NCBI RefSeq assembly: GCF_900112235.1
Contig: NZ_FOLH01000001.1
Location: forward strand, 496,001-560,000
Length of the DNA stretch: 64,000 nt
Origin: Marinospirillum celere
GTDB lineage: Bacteria > Pseudomonadota > Gammaproteobacteria > Pseudomonadales > Halomonadaceae
Reading direction: 5' to 3'
Position 1 is the first letter of the stretch. The number at the start of each line of letters is the position of its first letter. Of this stretch, positions 34,918 to 45,627 are shown in pieces. Below the pieces are notes generated by a model, which was not told the origin of the DNA, searched no databases, and saw only the letters and a list, made by a program, of their open reading frames with translations. A program made the translations under genes and the position numbers.

Positions 34918-36456
34918 CTAGGCGCGCCAGAAGGCTCTGGTAAAGAGGATCATAAAGGTAACGATTTCCAGACGACCAAGAATCATACCCAGTGAGATCA
35001 TGGCCTTGCCAAGGTCCGGCAGGCTCGAGAAGTTGCCGGCAGGTCCGACTGTATCGCCTAAGCCGGGTCCGACATTGGCAACTGCACTCACTGCAGCTGT
35101 AAAGCTGGTAAGGAAGTCCAGCCCCATAAAGGATAAGGCCAGAGCCAGGGCGGCGATGGTGGCAAAGAAGAAAAACGCAAAGGCGACCATGGAACGGATA
35201 ACATCATCGGGTACATGACGGCCATTATAGTTTTGTGAGAAGACCCCGCGGGGATGGAGCAGAGCCATCATCTGATTACGCATCAGCATAATCGACAACT
35301 GATGTCTGAAGACCTTGAAACCACCACTGGTCGAACCTGAGCAGCCGCCGACAAACATCAAATAGAGGAAAAAGATAACCGCGAAAGTGCCCCAGGCATT
35401 GTAATCAGTGGATGCATAACCGGTGGTTGTAACCACAGAGGTAACATTAAAGGCGGCGTGGGTAAGTGCTTCAAACCAGGGCCAGTTGTGCTGAGTCATC
35501 AGGTAAAGGGTCATGAGAACAACCGCGCTGATCAGGATTTTGGCCAAGGCCCTTACCTGAGAGTCTTTCAGCAGTGGCAAAGGACGCCCTTGAATCATGT
35601 GCACATAAAGCACGAAAGGCAGGGCACCCAAAAACATAAAGAGGATGGTGATCCAGAGGATCCACGGGGTATCGGCAAAATGACCCATGGAGGCATCATA
35701 GTTGGCAAAGCCCCCGGTAGCCGAAGTGGTCAGGCCATGCACCAGAGCATCAAAGCCATTCATTCCCGCCAACCAATAACTGATAATGCACAGAGTGGTT
35801 AGGCCCAGGTAGACCTTGCCGATCGCCTTGGCAATGGTTCCGGAACGCGGCATGGCTTTTTCAGACCAGTCAGAGGACTCAGATTGGAAGAGGCGCATAC
35901 CACCTACCTGCAAGAAGGGCAGGATTGCCATACCCATGACAATGATGCCTATCCCACCCAGCCACTGGAGAATCGCACGCCATAAAAGAATGCCATGGGA
36001 CATGGTGTCCAGGCCGGATAAAACCGTCGAACCCGTTGTGGTCAGTCCGGAAATGGTTTCGAACATGGCATCGGCCACACTGAGTTGTGTGGAGCCAAAG
36101 AGCAGCGGAAAAGAGGAAAAAAAACTGAGTACTATCCAACTCAGTGAAGTCAGCAGAAAGATCTGCCGGCCCCTTAAATTAAAAGGAGCCAGGGAACCTA
36201 ACGCCACCATTACGCCGCCGCAAAGGAGCGTAAACAACATGGAATAAAAGAAAACTTGAGTATCTTCCTGCTGGCCTTCAACAAATAGCAGAACAACCGG
36301 TGCCAGTTTAAAGCTACCCAAGAGAATTAAAAACATTCCCAAGAGTTTGAGAATGGGAGCCAACCACTCAAAACCCTGATACAGGGGAGAAAGCTCCTGA
36401 CGTCTATCCGATCGACTTTGGATGTTAGGAATCTGGTGCCTGGGCGAGGATTGCAT
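34918..36456 (-). CDS. trkH: Trk potassium transporter membrane subunit TrkH
   Basis: The 512-residue SKT-family K+ channel/transporter has four pore repeats. Selectivity-filter-like loops are visible: [40 protein letters not shown] and [13 protein letters not shown]. It has about 10 TM helices. An ~30-residue polar N-terminal extension precedes TM1. A GGGAC ribosome site lies upstream. Together with TrkA it imports K+, important for osmoadaptation in a halophile. Confidence 0.95.
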   Translation of the reverse strand: MQSSPRHQIPNIQSRSDRRQELSPLYQGFEWLAPILKLLGMFLILLGSFKLAPVVLLFVEGQQEDTQVFFYSMLFTLLCGGVMVALGSLAPFNLRGRQIFLLTSLSWIVLSFFSSFPLLFGSTQLSVADAMFETISGLTTTGSTVLSGLDTMSHGILLWRAILQWLGGIGIIVMGMAILPFLQVGGMRLFQSESSDWSEKAMPRSGTIAKAIGKVYLGLTTLCIISYWLAGMNGFDALVHGLTTSATGGFANYDASMGHFADTPWILWITILFMFLGALPFVLYVHMIQGRPLPLLKDSQVRALAKILISAVVLMTLYLMTQHNWPWFEALTHAAFNVTSVVTTTGYASTDYNAWGTFAVIFFLYLMFVGGCSGSTSGGFKVFRHQLSIMLMRNQMMALLHPRGVFSQNYNGRHVPDDVIRSMVAFAFFFFATIAALALALSFMGLDFLTSFTAAVSAVANVGPGLGDTVGPAGNFSSLPDLGKAMISLGMILGRLEIVTFMILFTRAFWRA

Positions 36457-36549
36457 AAGCGTCCCTGTCGGGATCCTTCAAGAAAAAAGGCTAGCTTAAC
36501 GCTAGTGCAGCAAAGTGGCTAGTTATCCAGTCAAAAAACTTAGTTTTAT

Positions 36550-38163
36550 CTACTGTTTAGTGAAACCTGCCGCCAAAAGCAACTGACGGGTATAAGCCTG
36601 TTGCGGCTGGCTGAACAGCTGTTCGGTAGCGGCTTCTTCGATTAAGCGTCCCGCTTGCATCACCATTATCCGATGACTCAGGGCGCGAACGACCCTTAAA
36701 TCATGGCTAATGAAAAGGTAAGCCAGCTGGTGGCGTTTTTGTAGTTCTCTGAGTAACTCAATGACCTGAGCCTGAACACTTCTATCCAGAGCAGAAGTAG
36801 GTTCATCCAAAACCAAAAGCCGGGGTTTTAAAATCAGGGCGCGGGCAATGGCGATACGTTGCCGCTGGCCGCCTGAGAATTCATGGGGGTAGCGATGACG
36901 AACAGCGGTTTCCAAGCCAACTTCCTGCAAAACCTGACAGACCTGGGTGTCCACTTCTTCAGCTGAAAGCTCTGGATGGTGGAGCTTCAAGCCTTCGGCA
37001 ACAATGTCGGCGACACTCATACGTGGACTAAGGCTGCCATAGGGGTCTTGAAAGACCACCTGCATCTTGCGACGCCAGGGCAATAAAGCCTTCTGGTCAA
37101 GGCCTTCCAGTGCCTGTCCTTCCAGTTGAATAGTGCCTTGGGCCATCGACTGCAGACGCAGCAGGGCCAGGGCTAGAGTGGTTTTGCCGGAGCCGCTTTC
37201 CCCAACGATGCCTAGAGTCTCACCGGGCCTGAGTTCGAGGTTCAAGTCTTCAACGGCAACAAAAGGGGGCTTTTTTTTCCAAGGCAGAATGGAGTTGCTG
37301 GCCCGGGTAAATTCAACACGTAGATTCTTGCCGAGGAGCAGGGGTTGGTTACCTGGAACCGGATAGGGGCTCCCTGTCGGCTCGCTGGCTAGCAGATGGC
37401 GGGTATAGGCTTCCTGCGGGCTTTCAAAGAGAGCTGCTGTGGACTGGGTTTCTACCTGCTTGCCCTGGTGGAGAACACTGACTCTATCGGCATATTGACG
37501 GACCAGATTAAGGTCATGGGTGATCAGGAGAATGGCCATGCCAAACTCCTGTTGCAAATCCTTGAGCAGATCCAAAATCTGCTTTTGCACGGTTACATCC
37601 AGGGCTGTTGTGGGTTCATCAGCCAGCAGGATGTCAGGGTTATTGGCCAGCGCCATGGCAATCATGACCCTCTGTCTTTGCCCACCAGAGAGTTGATGAG
37701 GCCAAGCCTGGGCCAGGCGTTCCGGCTCAGGTAAGCGGACTGCTTTCAGAAGCTCCAGGCAGCGCTGATAAGCCGCTTGCCCCACCAATCCCTGGTGCAA
37801 ACGCAGGGTTTCTGCTATCTGCTTGTGAACCCGATGCAAGGGATTCAGTGAAGTCATGGGTTCCTGGAAAATCATCGCCAGACGCTTGCCACGCAGGGGG
37901 CGCAGCTTGGATTCGGGCAGTTGCACCAAATCCAAACTGGCTTCTGATTGCTGAGACTGCAAAAGAATACTGCCGCTGACCTTTGCATTCTCGGGCAGTA
38001 GTCCCAAGCTGGCCAGGGCCGTCACAGATTTGCCGGAGCCACTTTCACCAACCAGGGCCAGGGTTTCTCCGGCATACAGATCCAAATCCAAAGAATCCAG
38101 TGCCGGGGCATTGTCACCAAAAGTGATTTTTAACTGGCGAAAGCTCAGTTGTGGCCGCTTCAT
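36550..38163 (-). CDS. yejF: Peptide ABC transporter double ATPase YejF
   Basis: The 537-residue protein has two fused ABC ATPase domains. Each has Walker A (GESGSGKS near 38, GESGSGKT near 330), a signature (LSGGQRQRVMIA; FSGGQRQRIAIA), Walker B (ILLADEPTTALD; LLVLDEPTSALD) and an H-loop. The double ATPase with a Dpp/Opp-type C-terminal extension matches YejF. In E. coli YejABEF imports microcin C and other peptides; the homologous Pseudomonas Npp system takes up peptidyl-nucleoside antibiotics. It overlaps yejE by 4 bp. Confidence 0.94.
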   Translation of the reverse strand: MKRPQLSFRQLKITFGDNAPALDSLDLDLYAGETLALVGESGSGKSVTALASLGLLPENAKVSGSILLQSQQSEASLDLVQLPESKLRPLRGKRLAMIFQEPMTSLNPLHRVHKQIAETLRLHQGLVGQAAYQRCLELLKAVRLPEPERLAQAWPHQLSGGQRQRVMIAMALANNPDILLADEPTTALDVTVQKQILDLLKDLQQEFGMAILLITHDLNLVRQYADRVSVLHQGKQVETQSTAALFESPQEAYTRHLLASEPTGSPYPVPGNQPLLLGKNLRVEFTRASNSILPWKKKPPFVAVEDLNLELRPGETLGIVGESGSGKTTLALALLRLQSMAQGTIQLEGQALEGLDQKALLPWRRKMQVVFQDPYGSLSPRMSVADIVAEGLKLHHPELSAEEVDTQVCQVLQEVGLETAVRHRYPHEFSGGQRQRIAIARALILKPRLLVLDEPTSALDRSVQAQVIELLRELQKRHQLAYLFISHDLRVVRALSHRIMVMQAGRLIEEAATEQLFSQPQQAYTRQLLLAAGFTKQ

Positions 38164-39224
38164 GCTTTCTTCTCCCGAGGTGCCAGGGTTTTACGGGGGT
38201 CGAAAGCATCTCTGACGCCTTCACCGATGAAAACCAGTAAAGTCAGCAGAATCGCTAGCGTCATAAAAGCAGTGATGCCCAGCCAGGGGGCATGCAGATT
38301 AGTCTTGCCCTGAGCAACCAGTTCACCCAACGAGGGGGTGCCCGGGGGCATGCCAAAGCCTAAGAAATCCAGAGCGGTCAGAGTGGTAACGGCCCCGGTA
38401 AAGAGAAAGGGTAGAAAGGTCAGAGTGGCCACCAGAGCATTGGGGAGCACATGACGCCAAATAATTTGCCGGTTGGGCAGGCCCAGGGCACGGGCAGCTC
38501 GCACATATTCCAGGTTCCTGGCGCGTAGGCATTCGGCACGAACCAGATCGACGAGGGCTGTCCAACTGAAGAGTAAGAGAATCAGCAGTAGCCACCAAAA
38601 ACCGGGATTGATAATACTGGACAGAATGATGAGAACAAAAAGGGTCGGCAAGCCAGTCCAGATTTCAATAAAACGCTGCCCCCAAAGATCCAAGCGGCCA
38701 CCGTAATAGCCCTGAAGGGCACCCACCATAACACCCACCACACTACTGCCCAGAGTGAGAATCAGCGCAAACAGGATGGACAGCCGCAGGCTATAGATGA
38801 CTCGGGCCATAACATCCCGTCCCTGATCATCAGTGCCCAGCCAATTTTCTGCTGAGGGGGGCGTAGGTGCTGGTTGGGTGAGTTCATAATTAATAGTGGA
38901 AGCCCCAAAGCGAATAATGGGCCACAGCATCCAGCCCTCTTCAGTGATGAGTTCGGCCAGGTAGCTATCGCGATAGTCAGCTGTAATTGGCAGGTCGCCG
39001 CCAAAGGTGGTTTCCGGGTAGTCTTCTATCAAGGGGAAGTAGAAACTGCCCTGATAATTCACCACTAGTGGCTTGCTGTTGGCGACTAATTCGGCCATTA
39101 AGCTGATCGCAAATATAAACAGGAAAATCCATAGTGACCACCAGGCCCGGCGGTTGGACTTAAACAGCTGCCAGCGATGCTGATTAAGCGGTGAAAGTCG
39201 GGATAACATCAAGCCTTGACTCAT
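38160..39224 (-). CDS. yejE: Peptide ABC transporter permease YejE
   Basis: The 354-residue DppC-type permease has six TM helices, a long periplasmic loop after TM1 (with the YejE-typical PLIEDYPETTFGGDLPITADY), the WLGTDDQGRDVMARVIYSLRLS motif, and the ATPase-coupling EAA loop RAARALGLPNRQIIWRHVLPNA. It is third in the yejABEF operon, with a 4-bp overlap to yejF and 3 bp from yejB. Confidence 0.95.
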   Translation of the reverse strand: MSQGLMLSRLSPLNQHRWQLFKSNRRAWWSLWIFLFIFAISLMAELVANSKPLVVNYQGSFYFPLIEDYPETTFGGDLPITADYRDSYLAELITEEGWMLWPIIRFGASTINYELTQPAPTPPSAENWLGTDDQGRDVMARVIYSLRLSILFALILTLGSSVVGVMVGALQGYYGGRLDLWGQRFIEIWTGLPTLFVLIILSSIINPGFWWLLLILLLFSWTALVDLVRAECLRARNLEYVRAARALGLPNRQIIWRHVLPNALVATLTFLPFLFTGAVTTLTALDFLGFGMPPGTPSLGELVAQGKTNLHAPWLGITAFMTLAILLTLLVFIGEGVRDAFDPRKTLAPREKKA

Positions 39225-39227
39225 TCC

Positions 39228-40310
39228 TCACTGCTCCCGGGAAGAAAAGTCGATACGTGGGTCGATCAGCATATAAGTCAGATCACTGATTAATTTGAGC
39301 AGCAAACCGATCAGAGTAAACAGATAGAGGGTGCCAAAAACCACTGGATAGTCCCTTTGGACAACGGCTTCAAAGCCCAAGAGCCCCAAGCCATCCAGGG
39401 AGAAGATCACTTCAATCAGTAGTGAACCAGTGAAAAAGATACTGACCAGGGCGGCTGGCATACCGGCAATGATAATCAGCATGGCATTGCGAAACACGTG
39501 TCCATAGAGTACCTGGCGGTCGGTAGCACCCTTGGCGCGTGCGGTTAGGACGTACTGCTTGTGAATTTCATCCAGAAAGGAGTTTTTGGTCAGCAGGGTC
39601 AAGGTAGCAAAGCCGGAAATAGTCATTGCCAGCACCGGTAACGTCAGGTGCCAGAAGTAATCGACAATTTTCCCAAACAAGCTGAGTTCGTGGAAATTAT
39701 CCGAAGTCAGACCGCGTAAAGGAAACCAGTCCAGATAGCTGCCACCGGCAAACAATACAATCAGCAGTATGGCAAATAAGAAGCCAGGGATGGCATAGCC
39801 AACGATAACCACTGAAGAAGTCCAGACATCAAAGCGGCTACCATGAGTGATGGCTTTACGGATACCCAGGGGAATGGAAATCAGATAAATCAATAGCGTG
39901 GACCAAAGCCCCAAAGAAATGGATACCGGCATTTTTTCCAGGATCAGTTCACCAACACTGCGTCCCCGAAAAAAGCTTTCACCTAAATCAAAGCGCAGAT
40001 AATTGCCAACCATTAGGAAAAAGCGTTCATGCACCGGCTTATCAAAACCAAACTGCTGTTCCAGCTCAGCAATAAACTGGGCATCTATGCCTTGCGAGCC
40101 GCGATAGCTGGAGTCATCACTACGGGAAACTTCGGAAGCTGCTGAGGAATCCATCCGGGTGCTGCTCATGGAGTCAATGCCCCCCATTTGAGCCATCACT
40201 TGCTCGATGGGGCCGCCGGGTGCAGCCTGGATGATGGCAAAATTGAGCAGCAGAATGCCCAGCAGAGTGGGTGGTATCAGTGCCAGACGTCTTAAGAGAT
40301 AGGGATACAT
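39228..40310 (-). CDS. yejB: Peptide ABC transporter permease YejB
   Basis: The 360-residue DppB-type permease starts with the typical [21 protein letters not shown] first helix. It has a YejB-specific Ser-rich periplasmic insertion (~45-75), the coupling loop [21 protein letters not shown], and ends with [14 protein letters not shown]. It lies 9 bp after yejA. Confidence 0.95.
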   Translation of the reverse strand: MYPYLLRRLALIPPTLLGILLLNFAIIQAAPGGPIEQVMAQMGGIDSMSSTRMDSSAASEVSRSDDSSYRGSQGIDAQFIAELEQQFGFDKPVHERFFLMVGNYLRFDLGESFFRGRSVGELILEKMPVSISLGLWSTLLIYLISIPLGIRKAITHGSRFDVWTSSVVIVGYAIPGFLFAILLIVLFAGGSYLDWFPLRGLTSDNFHELSLFGKIVDYFWHLTLPVLAMTISGFATLTLLTKNSFLDEIHKQYVLTARAKGATDRQVLYGHVFRNAMLIIIAGMPAALVSIFFTGSLLIEVIFSLDGLGLLGFEAVVQRDYPVVFGTLYLFTLIGLLLKLISDLTYMLIDPRIDFSSREQ

Positions 40311-40319
40311 TGCCGGCGC

Positions 40320-42131
40320 TTATTCCTCAACCCACCAGGCACTGGTTGGCAGGCCATAGGGTGGACGTACTTCTGGAATTTGAATGCTCTTGTGTCGGGC
40401 CACACGGTACTCATTGAGATGCCAATGCGGAATCACATAGTGACCGTGAAGAAGTACACGATCCAGCGCTCGGGTTGTTTGGATCAGGGTGTCACGATCC
40501 TTGGCGGAAATCAGCTTTTCGACCAGGGCATCAACCACTGGATCTTCAATACCGGAAAGGTTGCGACCATCGCTGGCCTGGGCAAATTCAGAGTGGAAGT
40601 ACTCTCTTTGCTCGTTGCCAGGAGAAAGGCTCTGACCCAGTGTCGATACCGTCATGTCAAAATCAAATTCGCGCAGGCGGTTTAGGTATTGAGTGACATC
40701 AACGACCCTGACATCCATACGAATACCGACTCTTTCCAGATTCTGACGCCAGGGCAAGACCACCCGTTCAAAGGAAGAGTCATGCAGCAGAATTTCAAAG
40801 CGCAGCTGCTGGCCTTCACTATTGACCAGACGACGGCCTTCCATGGTCCAACCGGCTTCATTCAGTAGGCTTAAGGCCTTGCGCATCTGTGCACGAATAT
40901 TGCCACTGCCATCGGTTTCCGGGAGGGTATATTGAGTGGTGAAAACGCTTTCTGGCAGCTGGTCACGGAAGGTTTCAAGCAGTTCCAGTTCCTTGCCTTC
41001 GGGCAGCCCTTCAGCGGCCAGTTCAGAATTACTGTAATAGCTGAGCGTACGGGTGTAAGCATTATGGAAAAGCTGCTGGTTGGTCCATTCAAAATCAAAG
41101 AGCTGTGTCAGCGCCAGACGAACCTTGGGGTTCTTGAAAACATCTTTGCGGGTGTTGAAGAAAAAGCCCTGCATCCCCGAAGAGTTTTCGTGGGGAATGC
41201 TCTCCAAGACGATATCGCCACGGGAAAGGGCGGGGCCGGAATAGCCTTCGGCCCAGTTGCGTGCAATGTTTTCCAGTCGGAAGTCCAGACGGCCTGCTTT
41301 GAAGGCTTCCAAGGCTACCGTGGCATCACGATAATAATCCACGACCAGCCGATCAATATTATGGCGCCCCCGATTAACGGGTAGATCGGCACCCCAGTAA
41401 TCCTCAACCCGCTGATAAACAATGCGACGGCCAGGGTCTACTTCAGCAATTTCGTAAGGGCCACTCCCAACAGGCTTTTCAAGTGTTGCCTGTCGGAAGT
41501 CTCTGTCTTCCCAGTAGTGTTTGGGCAGTATGGGAACCTGGCCGATGATTAGTGGTAGTTCACGATTGTTCACATTACCCAGTTGAAAACGTATTCGCTG
41601 GCTATCTAGAACCTCAATCTCAGTGATATCGGCATAATAGGCACGATAGAAGGGGCGCCCTTGGGTTCTTAGCCGTTCAAAAGTAAAGGCAACATCCTCG
41701 GCAGTAACCGGCTGGCCATCATTGAATCTGGCTTCTTCGCGGAGCTGAAATTCAATCCATTTGCCTTCAGCGTCCAGGCGCATGCATTTAGCAAGCAGCC
41801 CATATTCGGTAAAGGGTTCATCCGAGGTGTTGTAAGTCAGGCTATCGTAAAGGTTGCCCAGGCCAGTGGCGGGGGTGCCCTGAATAATAAAAGGGTTGAG
41901 GCTGTCAAAGGTGCCCAGAGTTGCCTGACGCATACGGCCGCCCTTGGGTGCATTCGGATTGACGTAATCCAGATGCTCAAAATCAGCCGGGTATTTGGGT
42001 TCACCATGCAAAGCCAGAGCAGGTACGCACTCCTCTGCCAGGGCTGCTGAAGTCCATCCAATCAGACCGAAAAACAGGAGAGGGGTCAAAACACCTTTTA
42101 AGCCTATGAAGGACAACCTGGTTTCCGGCAT
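40320..42131 (-). CDS. yejA: Extracellular peptide-binding protein YejA
   Basis: This 603-residue cluster C (SBP_bac_5) solute-binding protein has a signal sequence (~1-32). The N-terminus of the mature domain reads ALHGEPKYPADFEHLDYVNPNAPKGG, typical of YejA; FNDGQPVTAEDVAFTFERL is the family signature. It delivers peptides to YejBEF. The Pseudomonas equivalent has two binding proteins (NppA1, NppA2); only one is here. The mltD gene precedes it by 12 bp in the same direction, suggesting shared transcription. Confidence 0.94.
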   Translation of the reverse strand: MPETRLSFIGLKGVLTPLLFFGLIGWTSAALAEECVPALALHGEPKYPADFEHLDYVNPNAPKGGRMRQATLGTFDSLNPFIIQGTPATGLGNLYDSLTYNTSDEPFTEYGLLAKCMRLDAEGKWIEFQLREEARFNDGQPVTAEDVAFTFERLRTQGRPFYRAYYADITEIEVLDSQRIRFQLGNVNNRELPLIIGQVPILPKHYWEDRDFRQATLEKPVGSGPYEIAEVDPGRRIVYQRVEDYWGADLPVNRGRHNIDRLVVDYYRDATVALEAFKAGRLDFRLENIARNWAEGYSGPALSRGDIVLESIPHENSSGMQGFFFNTRKDVFKNPKVRLALTQLFDFEWTNQQLFHNAYTRTLSYYSNSELAAEGLPEGKELELLETFRDQLPESVFTTQYTLPETDGSGNIRAQMRKALSLLNEAGWTMEGRRLVNSEGQQLRFEILLHDSSFERVVLPWRQNLERVGIRMDVRVVDVTQYLNRLREFDFDMTVSTLGQSLSPGNEQREYFHSEFAQASDGRNLSGIEDPVVDALVEKLISAKDRDTLIQTTRALDRVLLHGHYVIPHWHLNEYRVARHKSIQIPEVRPPYGLPTSAWWVEE

Positions 42132-42143
42132 GGTTTCTCCTAA

Positions 42144-43895
42144 TTAGTTCCGGGTGACGTCAATATGCAGGGTCAGATTCTGACCGGGCTGCAAATAAGT
42201 ATTGGGATTGATATTATTCCAGCGGCTTATATCGCTCACTGAAACTTTGAAACGATTAGCAATTCTAGCCAAGCTGTCGCCTGATCGAACCTGATAAGTG
42301 ACCCTACGCATGACACTGCGGCTATTGTTGTTGGCCAGTGCCTGGGCATTATCTGAACGTGACCAGATCACCAGACGTTGGCCCGCCATGAGAGGGTCGC
42401 CTGGTGCCATGTTATTCCAGCTTGCCAACTCCCTAACTGAGACACTGTGGTTTCTGGCAAGTTTCCAGAAGCTGTCACCTGAGCGCACGATATGCTCGAC
42501 GCGTTCACCATTACGGCGTACATTTTGATGACGCTGCAGTCTCTGGTTCTCGCTAAGAGCATACTCACTGGCGTTTTGGCTAGGAATAGGAATCAACAGC
42601 TCACTGCCCGCCCGGATAATATCGCCTCTCAGTTGATTGGCTTCACGAATCATTCCAGGAGTGGTATTGAATCGGTTGGAAATAGTCAGCAGGCTGTCAC
42701 CGGACTGAATCTGGTAACGTTGCCAGCTCATGCGTCTTTCAGGCGGCAATTCCTTTAGATTTTCTCTCAGCAGGCTCGCATGTTGATAAGGGACCAACAG
42801 CTTGTGAGGTCCGTCAGGGCTGGTTGCCCACTGGCTAAAGCCAGGGTTTAGCAGATAAAGCTCATTCATGCTGATTTCAGCGAGCTCAGCAGCCTTGGCT
42901 AGATCCAGCTGACCCTGGATATCGACTTCTGCAAAATAGGGTTGGTTGGGTAGCGACTTAAGAGCTACACCGTGTCTTTCTGGATCTCTGACCAGTTGGG
43001 ATAGTGCAACCATTTTTGGAACATAGGCCCGGGTTTCAGCGGGTAGAGTGGAAAGGTTCCAGTAGTTGCCATCGCCACCACGGTTGCGGTTGTTGCGGAT
43101 CGCACGATTGACGTTGCCACCCCCAGCATTATAAGCAGCCAGAGCCAAATGCCAGTCGCCAAAACGGTTATAGAGGCGTTCCAAATAAGTTAAAGCAGCA
43201 TCAGTCGATGCAATAATATCCCTGCGCCCGTCATACCACCAGTTGTTATCCAAACCAAAATAACGTGCAGTGCCAGGAATGAATTGCCACATGCCTGAAG
43301 CGCGTCCATGTGAATAGGCAAAAGGATCATAGGCACTTTCCACGATGGGCAGCAGGGCCAGTTCACCGGGAAGTCCACGGCGTTCTATTTCTTCAATGAC
43401 ATGAAAGAGGTAACGGTTGGCACGGGCGGCCACTCTATCCAGATAGCCTGGGTGGCGCCGATACCAGTTGAGTTGAGCCTGGACTCTGGGGCTCTGGTTG
43501 CTGATGTCCATGGCAAAGTTTTCACGCAGCCGATCCCAGAGATCGTATTCGGGGAGACTGGCTTCCTTCCAATGACGCCAGTCAGGGCCTTCATTAATAG
43601 CCAGCAGGCTGGATAAGCCTTGATGGTCATCGTGAAAACGATAGCTGGACAGCTTTTGGGTGGACTCGAGTTGACTCCACAGACTGGAACCCAAAGCAAG
43701 GCGTTCTTGCGCTTCCTGCTCCTGCTGTTGGCGCTCCCTTTCTGCTTGCCGCGCTGCCTGAGCTTCAGGATCCAGCATCAGGCTTTGGCAGCCACTAACG
43801 ACGAGGCTGATGCCCAAGATTAAAAACAGCGGACAGGGTCTGAAGTTGCAATGTTTAGCCAGTGGCAAAAGTAAAGGCTTTATAGAAATGGGCAT
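42144..43895 (-). CDS. mltD: Membrane-bound lytic transglycosylase MltD
   Basis: The 583-residue lipoprotein has a signal peptide with lipobox VSGC, a coiled, Gln/Glu-rich linker, and a family 1 lytic transglycosylase (SLT) domain. The catalytic Glu lies in LLPIVESAYDPFAYSHGRASGMWQFIPGTAR. A degenerate repeat follows, then three clear LysM motifs (YQIQSGDSLLTIS, HIVRSGDSFWKLA and YQVRSGDSLARIA). It cleaves peptidoglycan to anhydromuropeptides. Three LysMs make it longer than E. coli MltD. The position next to gloB and yej matches Pseudomonas. Confidence 0.94.
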   Translation of the reverse strand: MPISIKPLLLPLAKHCNFRPCPLFLILGISLVVSGCQSLMLDPEAQAARQAERERQQQEQEAQERLALGSSLWSQLESTQKLSSYRFHDDHQGLSSLLAINEGPDWRHWKEASLPEYDLWDRLRENFAMDISNQSPRVQAQLNWYRRHPGYLDRVAARANRYLFHVIEEIERRGLPGELALLPIVESAYDPFAYSHGRASGMWQFIPGTARYFGLDNNWWYDGRRDIIASTDAALTYLERLYNRFGDWHLALAAYNAGGGNVNRAIRNNRNRGGDGNYWNLSTLPAETRAYVPKMVALSQLVRDPERHGVALKSLPNQPYFAEVDIQGQLDLAKAAELAEISMNELYLLNPGFSQWATSPDGPHKLLVPYQHASLLRENLKELPPERRMSWQRYQIQSGDSLLTISNRFNTTPGMIREANQLRGDIIRAGSELLIPIPSQNASEYALSENQRLQRHQNVRRNGERVEHIVRSGDSFWKLARNHSVSVRELASWNNMAPGDPLMAGQRLVIWSRSDNAQALANNNSRSVMRRVTYQVRSGDSLARIANRFKVSVSDISRWNNINPNTYLQPGQNLTLHIDVTRN

Positions 43896-43999
43896 AGGAA
43901 ATTTTTAGCTGTCATCGTTGAGGTTTGAATTAAAAAACAGCTGCCATTCTATTCATGGCAAAGACATCTCACAAGTAATCCCTGGTGAACAAAGGTTAA

Positions 44000-44782
44000 T
44001 CAAGCCGAATCCTTCCATTTTCTGAGGGTTGCAAAAACGTCAACGGGCTCTTTTAAAGAGGTTTGTTGTGCCTTGTTGCTGGCCGATTGAATCACTTCAG
44101 GCACTTCAACTCTTAAAAAAGGGTTGGTTGCTTTCTCGTCAACAATAGTAGAAGGAAGGGTGGGCTTATGTTCAGCCCTGAGTTTTTCACAGGCTTGATA
44201 GCGCTCTTGAAGGGCCTGGTTGCCTGGTTCCACTTCAAGTGCAAACTGCAAATTTTTCAAAGTATATTCATGGGCAGCAAAGACCAGCGTTTTTTCAGGT
44301 AACTGGGCTAAACTTTGAAGGGAGGCATGCATCTGCTCAGGTGTGCCTTCAAAGAGCCTTCCACAACCGCCTGCAAAAAGGGTATCGCCGCAAAAAAGCA
44401 GTGGGGGTGACTGGTCGGCAATATAAAAGGCCAGATGGCCAAGGGTGTGTCCGGGAACTTCCATGACTTGAACTGTTTCACCCAAGACTTGGAAGCGATC
44501 ACCAGCGGCCACTTGAAGACTGAGCTTGGGAAGACGATAAACGTCCTGAAAGGATCCAATGATTGTTGTTGAAGGCTGGGCCAACTCTTCAACTCCGCCA
44601 ATATGATCAGGATGATGGTGGGTTAGGAGTATACCTTCAAGCTGAAGGTCCTGGCTTTGGATATAGCGTTGAACGGGTGCAGCCTCACCGGGATCAACAA
44701 CCCAGCAGCGCTTGTCACCTCTTAAGCGGAGTAACCAGATATAATTGTCGCTAAAGGCTGGAAGTGCGATAACATCAAGCAT
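44000..44782 (-). CDS. gloB: Hydroxyacylglutathione hydrolase (glyoxalase II)
   Basis: This 260-residue metallo-beta-lactamase-fold enzyme hydrolyses S-lactoylglutathione to lactate and glutathione in methylglyoxal detoxification. The metal-binding THHHPDHIGG (~54-63), GHTLGHLAFY, GDTLFAGGCGRLFEGTPEQM and HEYTLKNLQFA motifs are all intact. It is divergent from the methyltransferase-rnhA-dnaQ unit, with 47 bp between. Confidence 0.96.
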   Translation of the reverse strand: MLDVIALPAFSDNYIWLLRLRGDKRCWVVDPGEAAPVQRYIQSQDLQLEGILLTHHHPDHIGGVEELAQPSTTIIGSFQDVYRLPKLSLQVAAGDRFQVLGETVQVMEVPGHTLGHLAFYIADQSPPLLFCGDTLFAGGCGRLFEGTPEQMHASLQSLAQLPEKTLVFAAHEYTLKNLQFALEVEPGNQALQERYQACEKLRAEHKPTLPSTIVDEKATNPFLRVEVPEVIQSASNKAQQTSLKEPVDVFATLRKWKDSA

Positions 44783-44829
44783 GGTTTCATTCCTAGTTTT
44801 GTTTATTAGATTACTTTACGGCAGATGTT

Positions 44830-45618
44830 ATGAGTGTGCAAAGTCAGCAGGCGCAACTTAATCAACAAGTTTGGCAGGCTTGGCAGACATTTTGGGCCTC
44901 GACCCTGGGTCAAGAAGTCCTGGCGACAGAAACCCGAATGCTCAAACCTCTGTTGGAAAATGCCCGAGGCTACCATCTATTACTGTTGGGAAGCCTGCCA
45001 GGTGAAGCAATTTTAAAAGATGCAGGTATTCGCCATCACCTGGAATGGCGGCCTTCATTGGAAGTGGCTGAAAAGGATTCGTGCCTGATTGCTGACCCGG
45101 CAGCGCTGCCTTTACCTGATGATTCTATGGACCTGGTTATCCTGCAGCATTCACTGGAGCTTTTTGCCAGGCCTCATGCGCTTTTAAAAGAGGCGGCCAG
45201 GGTTACCTTGGCAAAAGGGGAGCTAATCCTAATCGGGTTTAACCCAGTTAGTCTTTGGGGTTTGGCGCGCATGCTACCCGCCTTTATGCAGGCAGAGCCG
45301 CTAAGAAACCTCAAACAGGCTGATTTGATCAGTCAGGCCAAATTAGCTGATTGGCTGGAATTTCTGGATCTTAAAAAAGAAAGTGAGCAGCAGTTATTTC
45401 ATCGTCCTCCGTGTAACCGCTTGCGTATTCAGCAAAAGCTGCGCTCCTGGGATGAGCGGCTGGACAATAAAGACTGGCCCCTGGCCGGTATTTATCTACT
45501 ACGCATTAAAAAGCGAATCGGTAGTCCTCTTAGACCTATACCGGCATGGAAAAAAACTGGCTGGCTGCCTTTGCAGCCGGTAAGCTCCCCAACCCGCAAT
45601 AGTCTTAAAAATCGTTAA
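44830..45618 (+). CDS. Class I SAM-dependent methyltransferase (YafS-like)
   Basis: The 262-residue protein has a methyltransferase-11-like core (LLLGSLPGEAIL in place of a clear glycine-rich motif I; DLVILQHSLELFARPHALLKEAARVTLAKGELILIGFNPVSLWG). The weak motif I means SAM binding should be tested. It occupies the conserved yafS position between gloB and rnhA. Substrate is unknown in all members I know. The C-terminus is basic (IKKRIGSPLRPIPAWKK). Confidence 0.85.
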   Translation: MSVQSQQAQLNQQVWQAWQTFWASTLGQEVLATETRMLKPLLENARGYHLLLLGSLPGEAILKDAGIRHHLEWRPSLEVAEKDSCLIADPAALPLPDDSMDLVILQHSLELFARPHALLKEAARVTLAKGELILIGFNPVSLWGLARMLPAFMQAEPLRNLKQADLISQAKLADWLEFLDLKKESEQQLFHRPPCNRLRIQQKLRSWDERLDNKDWPLAGIYLLRIKKRIGSPLRPIPAWKKTGWLPLQPVSSPTRNSLKNR

Positions 45619-45627
45619 GCAGAGTTT